Source: Nanobdellota archaeon (GTDB lineage: Archaea; Nanobdellota; Nanobdellia; Woesearchaeales; GW2011-AR9). Taken from it: DNA of 20,503 nt. The position numbers were made by a program, and so were the translations under genes. The notes under the pieces are model-generated. The model saw only the letters and a list, made by a program, of their open reading frames with translations, ran no database searches and had not been told where the DNA came from. The stretch covers positions 1 through 20,503 of the forward strand of contig JAHJDQ010000046.1 in the NCBI GenBank assembly GCA_018812355.1, given 5' to 3'. This document shows, piece by piece, positions 1-5,994 of the stretch (the stretch's first letter is position 1; the number at the start of each line of letters is the position of its first letter).

Positions 1-28
1 ATGTAAACCAGTTTCGGGATATTAAACT

Positions 29-586
29 TTAATTACACACATAGAGAGTGCTCTGTATTAATCCAATATCAGTCATTATTGGGTAAGGAGGAGAACTCAA
101 ACTTTTAGGAAACTGTTCTCCCACTTCTCTTATAAGATTATCATTTCTAGGGCAACCATTTGTTTTTTTAATATAAATTATCTCAATTGTTTCGAAAACT
201 GAAACAAATTCGTAATCTAAATTTTTAATCATATCTAAATAAAAATACTTTACTTTTTCGGAAAAGAATACACAACTATGTTTTCCTTCAAAATTATAAT
301 CTGAATTTTCGTTTTGATAATTTTTTGCACAATCAACCAAGATATCTTTTTCCAACTTAATATTTGGATCAATTGTACAAATCATATTACCATTAACTGG
401 TTCTTTACATACTTGAATATTTGCATTTAATATCTCAGTCATTAATTTATCAACAAAAAACCTGGAGCCCCCTTCTATTAAAGTTATTTCAATATCATCA
501 CCAGTATCAATATCTTGTTTTTCCGCACAACCAGAAATAACAATAACTAAAGCAATTAGTAAAATTAACACAAACTCTTTTTTCAT
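29..586 (-). CDS. Putative secreted lipoprotein, 185 aa, function unknown
   Basis: From the ATG at 586 the protein opens with two lysines, a hydrophobic stretch and a lipobox (V-I-S-G-C), so it should be exported and lipid-anchored on the outer face of the membrane. The mature part is acidic and polar, has several cysteines, and shows no family I recognise. The open frame runs further upstream to a TTG at 655, but that part lies inside the end of the insertion sequence and is not credible. An in-frame ATG at 607 is a second option. I prefer 586 because a TATA-like box (611-618) is centred 28 nt upstream, which fits a leaderless message, and because it gives a compact signal peptide. Before the IS inserted, this gene lay directly behind the lipoprotein gene now ending at 1627. 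The two may form one functional set, although they show no clear sequence similarity. Confidence 0.6.
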   Translation of the reverse strand: MKKEFVLILLIALVIVISGCAEKQDIDTGDDIEITLIEGGSRFFVDKLMTEILNANIQVCKEPVNGNMICTIDPNIKLEKDILVDCAKNYQNENSDYNFEGKHSCVFFSEKVKYFYLDMIKNLDYEFVSVFETIEIIYIKKTNGCPRNDNLIREVGEQFPKSLSSPPYPIMTDIGLIQSTLYVCN

Positions 587-610
587 TATGACAAATAATC
601 TATTCATAAT

Positions 611-618
611 ATTTAAAT
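611..618 (-). promoter_or_regulatory. TATA-like box of the 185-aa lipoprotein gene
   Basis: The sequence ATTTAAAT is centred about 28 nt before the ATG at 586. It lies just outside the left target duplication (624-632), so the insertion sequence has left the core promoter in place. Confidence 0.35.
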
Positions 619-1536
619 GTTCTCTAAGAACAGGCTCTGTAGAAATGCTTTCCAATAAATTAGCATTCCTATAACACTTCTTATTGCTCTTTCAATATTG
701 TAAGCTAAGATCTTACAAAGCAACTCAATCTTCTGAGTTTTATATTTTCTGGCTCGAAGTTTTGAGCCATATTTTCTCTTCAACGAAGAAAAAATTGATT
801 CGGTTAGTTCTCTTTGAGTGTACAATCCATACTCAAATTCTCGTTTTGCTTTCTTTCTATATGTCCCTTTTGTCTTGTAAATCGGCAAATCTTTTCTTCT
901 GACAGAGATTAAGCTATCTTTTCCTGCTTCAAAGATAGCTTTATGATTCTCTTCAGAATCATAACCTTTGTCAGCAACAAAATAGTCAAAGTCTAAATGT
1001 TTAACTTTGTTAAACATAGGCATAAAATCACTACAATCATGCCGCCTTTTCTTACGAATTTTAGTGACTAATATGATTTTATTGAATAAGTCACTAATTA
1101 CGTTAAGATTGACAAAGCCTTTTACTGGCTTTTTTCTGTCAATCCTCTTACAATAATGTGCAGAAGCATGGTCAAGTTCCATGCCAGTGCTATCAGCACC
1201 AAAAAATGTTCCTTGCTTTTTGAACAATCTTTGGGTTAAGAACAAAAGTTTGTTTAAAATTTTTGCAGATATTCTCTCTGCAAATTTTTGCAATGTTGTG
1301 AAGTGAGGAATTCTCTTTAAACTGATATAGCTCGGAATTTTTGAGTCATATAATGACTCAACAAACTTACGATAGCCGTAAGTTGTATGCTCTTTAGCTA
1401 CAAGTAGAAATAAATGCTGAATGTTAGTAAAAATTCTGTTTGAGTATTTGCTGTTGTAAATTTGAACTTCTCCAAAAACACATAATTTCTTAACTATTTT
1501 CGAAAACTTTTTGAACTTGAATTGAATAACTTTCAT
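613..1536 (-). CDS. IS5-type DDE transposase
   Basis: This is the transposase of the surrounding insertion sequence and should cut and join DNA at its inverted repeats with an RNase H-like DDE core. Counted from the ATG at 1536, the visible catalytic residues are Asp115 (in GADSTG), Asp189 (in VADKGYD) and Glu246. The last lies in a perfect Y-(2)-R-(3)-E-(6)-K signature typical of IS4/IS5-type enzymes. I chose ATG 1536 because GAGGTGA, a strong Shine-Dalgarno motif, sits 5 nt upstream; a GTG at 1545 is part of that motif and is an unlikely start. The protein is about 307 aa, normal for the family, with no frameshift, so it may be active. The frame has no stop codon inside the IS: it reads through the left inverted repeat and picks up about six codons and a TAA from host DNA. 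Confidence 0.9.
   Translation of the reverse strand: MKVIQFKFKKFSKIVKKLCVFGEVQIYNSKYSNRIFTNIQHLFLLVAKEHTTYGYRKFVESLYDSKIPSYISLKRIPHFTTLQKFAERISAKILNKLLFLTQRLFKKQGTFFGADSTGMELDHASAHYCKRIDRKKPVKGFVNLNVISDLFNKIILVTKIRKKRRHDCSDFMPMFNKVKHLDFDYFVADKGYDSEENHKAIFEAGKDSLISVRRKDLPIYKTKGTYRKKAKREFEYGLYTQRELTESIFSSLKRKYGSKLRARKYKTQKIELLCKILAYNIERAIRSVIGMLIYWKAFLQSLFLENI
624..632. repeat. Left target-site duplication of the IS
   Basis: CTAAGAACA directly abuts the left inverted repeat and is identical to 1627-1635. It is separated from the lipoprotein TATA-like box by 5 nt. Confidence 0.9.
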
Positions 1537-1626
1537 GGGCTTCACCTCTTTATTTTGTTCTGTCCGAACAATAAAGATTGAAGCCCTTCTACTATAAAGG
1601 TTTTATGGTAGGGTTTCTACAGAGCC
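633..1626 (-). mobile_element. Complete IS5-family insertion sequence (994 bp)
   Basis: The element is bounded by perfect 13-bp inverted repeats, GGCTCTGTAGAAA at 633-645 and its complement at 1614-1626. The 9-bp direct repeat CTAAGAACA lies immediately outside on both sides (624-632 and 1627-1635). It holds one intact transposase gene on the minus strand. Terminal GGCTYTGT-type ends together with a 9-bp target duplication match the IS903-like part of the IS5 family; subgroup placement is from memory of the family. The perfect duplication and intact frame indicate a recent insertion. Confidence 0.93.
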
Positions 1627-1635
1627 CTAAGAACA
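1627..1635. repeat. Right target-site duplication of the IS
   Basis: This is the second copy of CTAAGAACA. Its first three bases are the TAG stop codon (minus strand) of the lipoprotein gene 1627-1962, so the insertion duplicated that stop codon rather than cutting the gene. Confidence 0.9.
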
Positions 1636-1962
1636 ACAACAAATTTTCCCTCCTGGGCCTATACTAAAAGTATTAGGAAAGGATTTTTTAAATTTACAAT
1701 CAGAAAACTTCTCTAATTCGTAAGGGAATTTTTTGCCTTCAATAACAGGTGTCCAAGCTTCAAACTTACAAGTATAGGTAGAATTAAGAAGCATTCTATC
1801 TTTATCAACATCCTTCATTGAGACAATACTTCCTGCCTGAACACATTGAGCATTAGTAAATCCTTTTTCATTACAAGCTTCTAAGCAAGTTTGTTTACTA
1901 CAACCAACTATAAAAATAAGAATAATAGCAGATATAATGATTAGAATAATCTTCTTAAACAT
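1627..1962 (-). CDS. Small cysteine-rich lipoprotein, 111 aa, function unknown
   Basis: Starting at ATG 1962, the protein has a short basic N-terminus, a strongly hydrophobic helix and a lipobox (F-I-V-G-C), so it is a predicted membrane-anchored lipoprotein. It has nine cysteines, including a C-terminal CCC-S end; if oxidised outside the cell they could form disulfides. No family is recognised. The start overlaps the end of the upstream membrane protein gene by 8 nt, so the two are probably co-transcribed. An earlier in-frame start at 2004 would lie deep inside the upstream gene and would bury the signal peptide. The stop codon lies within the IS target duplication, so the protein is intact despite the insertion next to it. 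Confidence 0.65.
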   Translation of the reverse strand: MFKKIILIIISAIILIFIVGCSKQTCLEACNEKGFTNAQCVQAGSIVSMKDVDKDRMLLNSTYTCKFEAWTPVIEGKKFPYELEKFSDCKFKKSFPNTFSIGPGGKICCCS

Positions 1963-2458
1963 TTTTAACCCTTCTTTCTTTAATCTTATCTTTAATCCAA
2001 ACAATCAAGCAAGAATAGACATACATTTGAACAATCCAGATAAGCAAGAAAAGTACAGTATTAAAGAGGAAATAGACAACTACATTATCTGAACCAAAAC
2101 GGAAAATATCAGTAAAACGAGTGTGTTCTAACCAATTTGGAAGACTAAAGAAGTTGAATAAAGGTTCAAGATAAAACTGATGCGCCTCAACAGCAATCCA
2201 ACCTAAAGCAAATGAGAAAACTAGCAAACCAATAGCAATAAATAACTTTGTTCTGGAAAAAGTTAAAAAATTTTTCCAACCTTCTTTAAGAATAGTGTAA
2301 TATAAAATGGCTGAGATCAAATAACCAATTAATAAACTTATAATTACACCTAAAATAATTGTTAATGCAAATATTCCCCAGTTGTAAGCAATAATTGGTT
2401 CAACACTAGGTCCTAATTGCTCAGGATTAGTAATATGTCTATACATCTCGCCAGTCAA
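1955..2458 (-). CDS. Multi-pass membrane protein, possibly with a frameshifted N-terminus
   Basis: The longest called frame uses a TTG at 2458 and gives about 167 aa with three hydrophobic spans and a basic C-terminal tail, so the product is an integral membrane protein of unknown function. Coding-like sequence continues upstream in the same frame to about 2550: a basic stretch (D-K-K-K-G) and another strongly hydrophobic segment encoded by 2475-2530. No ATG, GTG or TTG opens that stretch; the only candidate in frame is an ATT at 2548. An ATG at 2562 lies in another frame and would join this reading if the six-T run at 2534-2539 (six A on the coding strand) had one more base. The true protein therefore probably has a fourth N-terminal helix. 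It overlaps the next lipoprotein gene by 8 nt. Confidence 0.6.
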   Translation of the reverse strand: MTGEMYRHITNPEQLGPSVEPIIAYNWGIFALTIILGVIISLLIGYLISAILYYTILKEGWKNFLTFSRTKLFIAIGLLVFSFALGWIAVEAHQFYLEPLFNFFSLPNWLEHTRFTDIFRFGSDNVVVYFLFNTVLFLLIWIVQMYVYSCLIVWIKDKIKERRVKNV

Positions 2459-2594
2459 ACGATAAATTATTCTACCCCAAGTATTGAAATAAAAAAAGAA
2501 TATTAAAAAAGCAAAGATAATTCCTAGGACTCCTTTTTTCTTATCAATTCTGATGAAATCATTGAAAGTTATTTATTTAGATAAAGTTTATTCG

Positions 2595-2603
2595 TATTTA
2601 AAA
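2595..2603 (-). promoter_or_regulatory. TATA-like box for the membrane protein/lipoprotein genes
   Basis: On the minus strand the sequence reads TTTTAAATA. It is centred about 37 nt before the ATG at 2562, which suits a transcript starting near 2572. The region 2563-2657 is a divergent promoter region shared with the plus-strand gene at 2658. Confidence 0.35.
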
Positions 2604-2626
2604 CTTCCCAAGATGAAACAGAAAAG

Positions 2627-2635
2627 TTTATAATT
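2627..2635 (+). promoter_or_regulatory. TATA-like box, leaderless promoter of gene 2658
   Basis: TTTATAATT is centred about 27 nt upstream of the ATG at 2658, the spacing expected when transcription starts at or next to the start codon. Confidence 0.5.
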
Positions 2636-2657
2636 ATTAAAAGATTTATTACATACG

Positions 2658-3185
2658 ATGGATGTTAAAGATTTTTTTAAATTTACCAAAGAAAAAGTAA
2701 TTTTGTTTTTAGTTTTATTCTATCTACCTTCGGTTGTAATTTTTGGAGATTTTGCTACTGGTATTTATTCTAATCTCCATGTTTATTTACTAATTGTCTT
2801 TTTAATTGCTGCTTATTTGATTTCTTGCGCCTTATGTTTAATTAAACAAGTAAATAAGTTCTTAACACCAACACGATTTAAATTAACAGTTCTTGCTTTC
2901 TTTGGATTTTTGTATATTTTTGTTGATTTGCCTTATTTCAACCCAAACATTTTAGGTATATCAAATAGTGGATTGATTAATATACTAAAATCTAAAATGT
3001 TTACAAAGTTACTGGACATCCCCTCAATCCTTCTCCAATTTTATATCTATGCAGGTGTAATTGAATTGATAATTAAAAAAGCCCACCGTGTTGAAGATAT
3101 TCATGTAGATTTCAGTTCTTTAATAAGAAAATGGTGGTTCTGGTTGATTGTTATTGCTCTTATTTGTGTGATATTGCTATTGTAA
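2658..3185 (+). CDS. Multi-pass membrane protein, 175 aa, function unknown
   Basis: The ATG at 2658 sits one TATA-to-start distance (about 27 nt) from a TATA-like box. The protein has four to five hydrophobic segments, around residues 13-32, 38-63, 74-91, 118-135 and 155-174, with short polar loops and a lysine-rich N-terminus facing the cytoplasm. No motif or family is recognised. It stands alone, transcribed away from the membrane protein/lipoprotein genes on its left. Confidence 0.65.
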   Translation: MDVKDFFKFTKEKVILFLVLFYLPSVVIFGDFATGIYSNLHVYLLIVFLIAAYLISCALCLIKQVNKFLTPTRFKLTVLAFFGFLYIFVDLPYFNPNILGISNSGLINILKSKMFTKLLDIPSILLQFYIYAGVIELIIKKAHRVEDIHVDFSSLIRKWWFWLIVIALICVILLL

Positions 3186-3217
3186 CCGTGTAATTCAATA
3201 TAAATATTCTCAAAGAA

Positions 3218-3227
3218 TTTATAAAAG
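3218..3227 (+). promoter_or_regulatory. TATA-like box, leaderless promoter of gene 3248
   Basis: TTTATAAAAG is centred about 26 nt before the ATG at 3248, with no Shine-Dalgarno motif in between. Confidence 0.5.
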
Positions 3228-3247
3228 ACAACCTTAATTTTTCTTAT

Positions 3248-3727
3248 ATGAACATAGCAGTAATCTTAGGAGCAGCTAAACCAGCAATGGAAGAAAGACT
3301 AGAGGAAGCTCTAAAGAGAGAGTATAATCAAATCGTCATTACCGGAACTCCAGAAGAGACGCATTATTTAGATAACAGACTACCTGATGTTGATGTTGCT
3401 CACTATGAAGCTTATTCTACTTTCGGAAATTATGTTTCTGTTTGTGATAATACTAATGAAGATGATCAATTAACATTCATCGGTCATGAATCACACACGC
3501 ATAGGATGAAAGTTTATCAAGAATATTTTAGTAAAAGAGATATAGAAAATGTTGTTTTGCAAGATTCAAATCTTAAAGCAAGATACAGAGCTTTCGACAG
3601 ATTTAGTGCAACAGTTCATCGTTTCGGATTAAGATTCCTGCCAAAAACAATGAAAAATCAAGCAAGAAAAGGGAATTCTTGTTTAAACAGACTAATCATT
3701 CCAGTAAAAAATAAAATAATGAATTAG
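3248..3727 (+). CDS. Small DUF218/YdcF-like protein, 159 aa
   Basis: The N-terminus (NIAVILGAAK) is a hydrophobic strand ending in a glycine-containing turn. It is followed by a second strand with a G-T turn (IVITGTPEE), an AYSTFGNYVSV segment and a TFIGHESHTHRM segment. This order resembles the DUF218 (YdcF/SanA/ElyC) core, in which a 'vlG' strand, an 'sGG' turn, a 'sxxTxxN' segment and a 'Ts.xHxxRa' segment surround the active pocket. The match is distant, and I place it on motif order only. It is shorter than most family members and has no membrane anchor. The basic C-terminal end may contact nucleic acid or membrane. A T-rich stretch at 3795-3807 could end the message. Confidence 0.45.
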   Translation: MNIAVILGAAKPAMEERLEEALKREYNQIVITGTPEETHYLDNRLPDVDVAHYEAYSTFGNYVSVCDNTNEDDQLTFIGHESHTHRMKVYQEYFSKRDIENVVLQDSNLKARYRAFDRFSATVHRFGLRFLPKTMKNQARKGNSCLNRLIIPVKNKIMN

Positions 3728-3794
3728 GATGTGTCATCGGAAGCACGTTACCCCTACCATTACACAACCCTGAGTTTTTGCTTTAAAATCAAAA

Positions 3795-3807
3795 CTTTTC
3801 TTTTTCT
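3795..3807 (+). terminator. Possible T-rich transcription stop
   Basis: CTTTTCTTTTTCT follows gene 3248-3727 by about 70 nt in a convergent gap. Archaeal termination commonly uses T-runs on the coding strand. There is no hairpin. Confidence 0.25.
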
Positions 3808-3819
3808 ATCTATACACCT

Positions 3820-4872
3820 TCAAGTTAATCGCTTGTTAATAATGTATTTTATTCTTTTAACAAACTCACGAACATCTACAAAATAATTGGGGTAGGCTTT
3901 TTTAATATCTTCAATCGTATCAGCTCCAACTAATACAACATCATATTCTTTTCTCCCCCTGTTTCTTTCTTCAGCTTCTGAATATTGTTCCAACGCTTTT
4001 TTCTCTAATCTCTTTGAAAATCCCGTGATGGTAATTTTACTTGCTTTTGTATCTAACTCAAGTAGACAATAATAATACTTGTTTTTAGCTTTCATTCTTT
4101 CGAATGGTTTAATTGAATGAGCCCAGCCTAACATTCGATTAATAACAGATAGTTCACTTTCTAACTCTTTTATTTTTTGATACAACTCTTTTTCTGATGT
4201 GGGAGTATTTGGCACTAAAGGACGATTTTCCCATCGTGCAAAAGCAGAACTAACAAGCCGCAAAAATTCTTTCCACTTTTCTTTTCCACCACCAAATTTA
4301 ATCGCTTGATTTGTGTAGAAATCAACGATTTCTACTGCTGTTGACCATAAATGCTGTAATTTTGACCTGATTTGGATCTCAATTAATAATCCGTCAAATA
4401 TTTGTTTTTGTTCTTTATCACTTTTGTAATTATAAACTACATGAATACTCCTATAACCGTCTGGTTTTGGGTTTAAAACATAATTTTGAATTTTTACTCT
4501 TTTATGCTTCAATCTTTTTTTTAGGTAGTAACATTCAAATAATTTTTCTGCTAATGTAACTGTTTGAAGAACAGCTCTGCATCCACCAATATCTTGCATT
4601 CTAGTAAGTTTTGTAGCTTTCGGTTCTCTTAATTTTCTAATTATTGAAGGGACTCTCTTAAGCCTTTTTACCGTAATTGCATCTTTATCAACGTCTGTTG
4701 AAAATTTTTCTAGCCTATTCCTAAAAATTTGCAAAGGGTAACTATGGCTAGCTCGCCAATTGTTTAATATTTTAATGGCTTCTTTTTCTAAATCAATTTT
4801 TTGGGTTTTTGCAAGTATAATTCCTACCTTATTTACTTGAGACTTCGTGTTTAATGGATATGTCCATTTCAT
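3820..4872 (-). CDS. RelA/SpoT-type (p)ppGpp synthetase-domain protein
   Basis: This protein should transfer pyrophosphate from ATP to a guanine nucleotide (or, in some relatives, to tRNA or adenosine nucleotides). Residues 65-215 carry the RelA/SpoT nucleotidyltransferase signatures: a basic stretch (KRLKRVPSIIRKL, 69-81), a metal-binding Asp94 in MQDIGGCRAV, the nucleotide-binding KPDGYRSIH (136-144) and the catalytic Glu165 in EIQIR, followed by QHLWSTAVEIV. There is no HD hydrolase, TGS or ACT domain, so it is a short alarmone-synthetase-like enzyme. Residues 216-350 form a separate C-terminal region with a likely coiled coil near 223-246. The ATG at 4872 lies about 26 nt from a TATA-like box. 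No partner gene overlaps it. Its position beside toxin-antitoxin genes leaves open a toxic-synthetase role, but that is an inference. Confidence 0.8.
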   Translation of the reverse strand: MKWTYPLNTKSQVNKVGIILAKTQKIDLEKEAIKILNNWRASHSYPLQIFRNRLEKFSTDVDKDAITVKRLKRVPSIIRKLREPKATKLTRMQDIGGCRAVLQTVTLAEKLFECYYLKKRLKHKRVKIQNYVLNPKPDGYRSIHVVYNYKSDKEQKQIFDGLLIEIQIRSKLQHLWSTAVEIVDFYTNQAIKFGGGKEKWKEFLRLVSSAFARWENRPLVPNTPTSEKELYQKIKELESELSVINRMLGWAHSIKPFERMKAKNKYYYCLLELDTKASKITITGFSKRLEKKALEQYSEAEERNRGRKEYDVVLVGADTIEDIKKAYPNYFVDVREFVKRIKYIINKRLT

Positions 4873-4892
4873 ACCTCTAGTAAAATTTTAAC

Positions 4893-4902
4893 TTTTATAA
4901 AT
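4893..4902 (-). promoter_or_regulatory. TATA-like box of the RelA/SpoT-like gene
   Basis: On the minus strand this reads ATTTATAAAA. It is centred about 26 nt before the ATG at 4872. Confidence 0.5.
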
Positions 4903-4909
4903 GTTTGGT

Positions 4910-5047
4910 TAGTTTTGCGCACACAAATTTAGCTTAAAAATTCAATCTCATAACAAGAAAGTTAAATTTGCGCAATTTTGGCATACTCCCGCCATTGGGT
5001 GTTATTCACTTCTTGGGTAGTTTTGCGTACATCAATTTAGCTTTAAA
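4910..5047. repeat. Imperfect 30-bp direct repeat pair in a 360-bp non-coding stretch
   Basis: No gene is visible from 4873 to 5233. Two copies of TAGTTTTGCG-YACA-...-AATTTAGCTT start at 4910 and 5018, 108 bp apart, and match at about 26 of 30 positions. A third short copy of the core, TTTTGCGTAC, lies at 5075-5084. An 8-bp palindrome TTGCGCAA lies at 4968-4975. The stretch may hold regulator sites for the flanking RelA-like gene or decayed mobile-element ends. Confidence 0.55.
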
Positions 5048-5054
5048 TCATCAT

Positions 5055-5070
5055 CCTATTTTAAAATAGG
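5055..5070. repeat. Perfect 16-bp palindrome
   Basis: CCTATTTTAAAATAGG is fully self-complementary and is flanked on both sides by the core TTTTGCGTAC (5021-5030 and 5075-5084). It could be a dimer-binding operator or a short hairpin. No gene starts within 150 bp on the plus strand. Confidence 0.55.
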
Positions 5071-5179
5071 TCTGTTTTGCGTACTAAAAATGTTTGCTAA
5101 GTCATCGGCTTCTGTTACAGCAATTTACACTACCATAAGTTTTCGCCTGAGGATAATTCTTTTAAATTTTCACGAAAGT

Positions 5180-5189
5180 TTTATATATA
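5180..5189 (+). promoter_or_regulatory. TATA box of the AbrB/PIN operon
   Basis: TTTATATATA is centred about 50 nt before the ATG at 5234, which places the transcript start near 5212, inside the inverted repeat at 5195-5217. Confidence 0.5.
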
Positions 5190-5194
5190 AGAAT

Positions 5195-5217
5195 ATCTTA
5201 CAGTAAGAAAGTAAGAT
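5195..5217. promoter_or_regulatory. Likely autoregulatory operator of the AbrB/PIN operon
   Basis: ATCTTAC (5195-5201) and GTAAGAT (5211-5217) form a 7-bp inverted repeat over the expected transcript start. The half-site GTAAG also occurs at 5203-5207 and 5226-5230. AbrB-type antitoxins commonly bind their own promoters, so this is a reasonable repressor site; the assignment is inferred. Confidence 0.45.
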
Positions 5218-5233
5218 TAATGAGGGTAAGAAA

Positions 5234-5482
5234 ATGACTGTTGAAACAATTAAAATGTCTTCAAAAGGACAAGTTGTAATTCCGTTAGATATGCGAACCG
5301 AAATTAACGCCGGCGAAGGAACACTTTTTGCTGCTGTTAATATAGAGGATACCATTGTATTAAAGAAAATCACTACACCTAGCAAAGAAGATCTTATTAA
5401 AGAACTAGGACTTTTTGCTAAGAAATCTAAGAAGAAGCTTCAAAGCAAAGGTTTTACTGAAAAAGATTTACAGGCGAAATAA
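5234..5482 (+). CDS. AbrB/MazE-type antitoxin, 82 aa
   Basis: Residues 3-46 form a swapped-hairpin AbrB DNA-binding domain: the KMSSKGQVVIPLDMR signature, then a GEGTLF turn and a TIVLKK strand. The remaining 35 residues are lysine-rich and probably wrap around the toxin. Two nucleotides separate its stop codon from the PIN gene, so the two are co-translated. Its likely roles are to neutralise the PIN RNase and repress its own promoter, where GTAAG boxes and an inverted repeat are visible. The weak GAGGG at 5222-5226 could serve as a ribosome site. Confidence 0.85.
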   Translation: MTVETIKMSSKGQVVIPLDMRTEINAGEGTLFAAVNIEDTIVLKKITTPSKEDLIKELGLFAKKSKKKLQSKGFTEKDLQAK

Positions 5483-5484
5483 TA

Positions 5485-5883
5485 ATGGTTGTTACCTTTG
5501 ATACCAATGTACTACTTTCTGCTACGTTGTGGGATGGAAGTGTTGCGCAAAAGTTATTGTATGATTTAATCAGACAGAATGTTAAAATTTATTCTTCTTT
5601 GGAGATTTTGAATGAATATCAAAGAGTTTTGAAAAGGGATTTTGACTTTTCTGATGAAGAGATAACAGAAATTATGGAAAAAGTTCTAACATTTGTAACA
5701 TTAGTAAAACCAAAAGAAAAAGTAAAAGTTGTTATAGAAGATCCTAGTGATAATGTCATTATTGAATGTGCTTTTGAGTCGAAGTCGAAATATATTATTA
5801 CTTACGATCCTCATTTATTAAAATTAAAAGAATACAAAGATATTCAAATTATTAAACCAGAAATAGCAAGGGCAATTTTCTAA
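5485..5883 (+). CDS. PIN-domain ribonuclease toxin (VapC-like)
   Basis: The whole 132-aa protein is a PIN domain, a magnesium-dependent RNase fold. The expected acidic residues are visible: Asp6 in VTFDTNVLLSA, Glu44 in EILNEYQRVL, Asp86/Asp89 in EDPSDNVIIECA and Asp108 in IITYDPHLL. The ordering and spacing fit the 'toxin component, PIN family' group usually paired with AbrB- or RHH-type antitoxins. The AbrB gene ends 2 nt upstream, which makes a canonical two-gene toxin-antitoxin operon. No catalytic residue is missing, so it is probably active. Confidence 0.88.
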   Translation: MVVTFDTNVLLSATLWDGSVAQKLLYDLIRQNVKIYSSLEILNEYQRVLKRDFDFSDEEITEIMEKVLTFVTLVKPKEKVKVVIEDPSDNVIIECAFESKSKYIITYDPHLLKLKEYKDIQIIKPEIARAIF

Positions 5884-5944
5884 ATAATTAAAATAAGTCA
5901 TCGAGGGCACGTAAATGATTGGAAGAATCCCCTCTAAACACAAA

Positions 5945-5955
5945 CTTTTATAAAC
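5945..5955 (+). promoter_or_regulatory. TATA-like box of the cation antiporter gene
   Basis: CTTTTATAAAC is centred about 45 nt before the start codon, which predicts a leader of about 20 nt carrying the Shine-Dalgarno motif at 5981-5987. Confidence 0.4.
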
Positions 5956-5980
5956 AAAAATAGATTAATTATAATAAAAA

Positions 5981-5987
5981 AGGAGGT
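5981..5987 (+). promoter_or_regulatory. Strong Shine-Dalgarno motif
   Basis: AGGAGGT lies 7 nt before the GTG at 5995 and selects it over the adjacent in-frame GTG at 5998. Most other genes here appear leaderless, so this one is exceptional. Confidence 0.7.
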
Positions 5988-5994
5988 AGATTTA

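Noticed and set aside
587..655. N-terminal extension of the first lipoprotein up to TTG 655
   Set aside because: The extension is read from the insertion sequence end and its target duplication, and it would displace the signal peptide.
684..902. Plus-strand 72-aa open frame
   Set aside because: It lies opposite the transposase gene and has no promoter or family signature; it is a shadow of the real gene.
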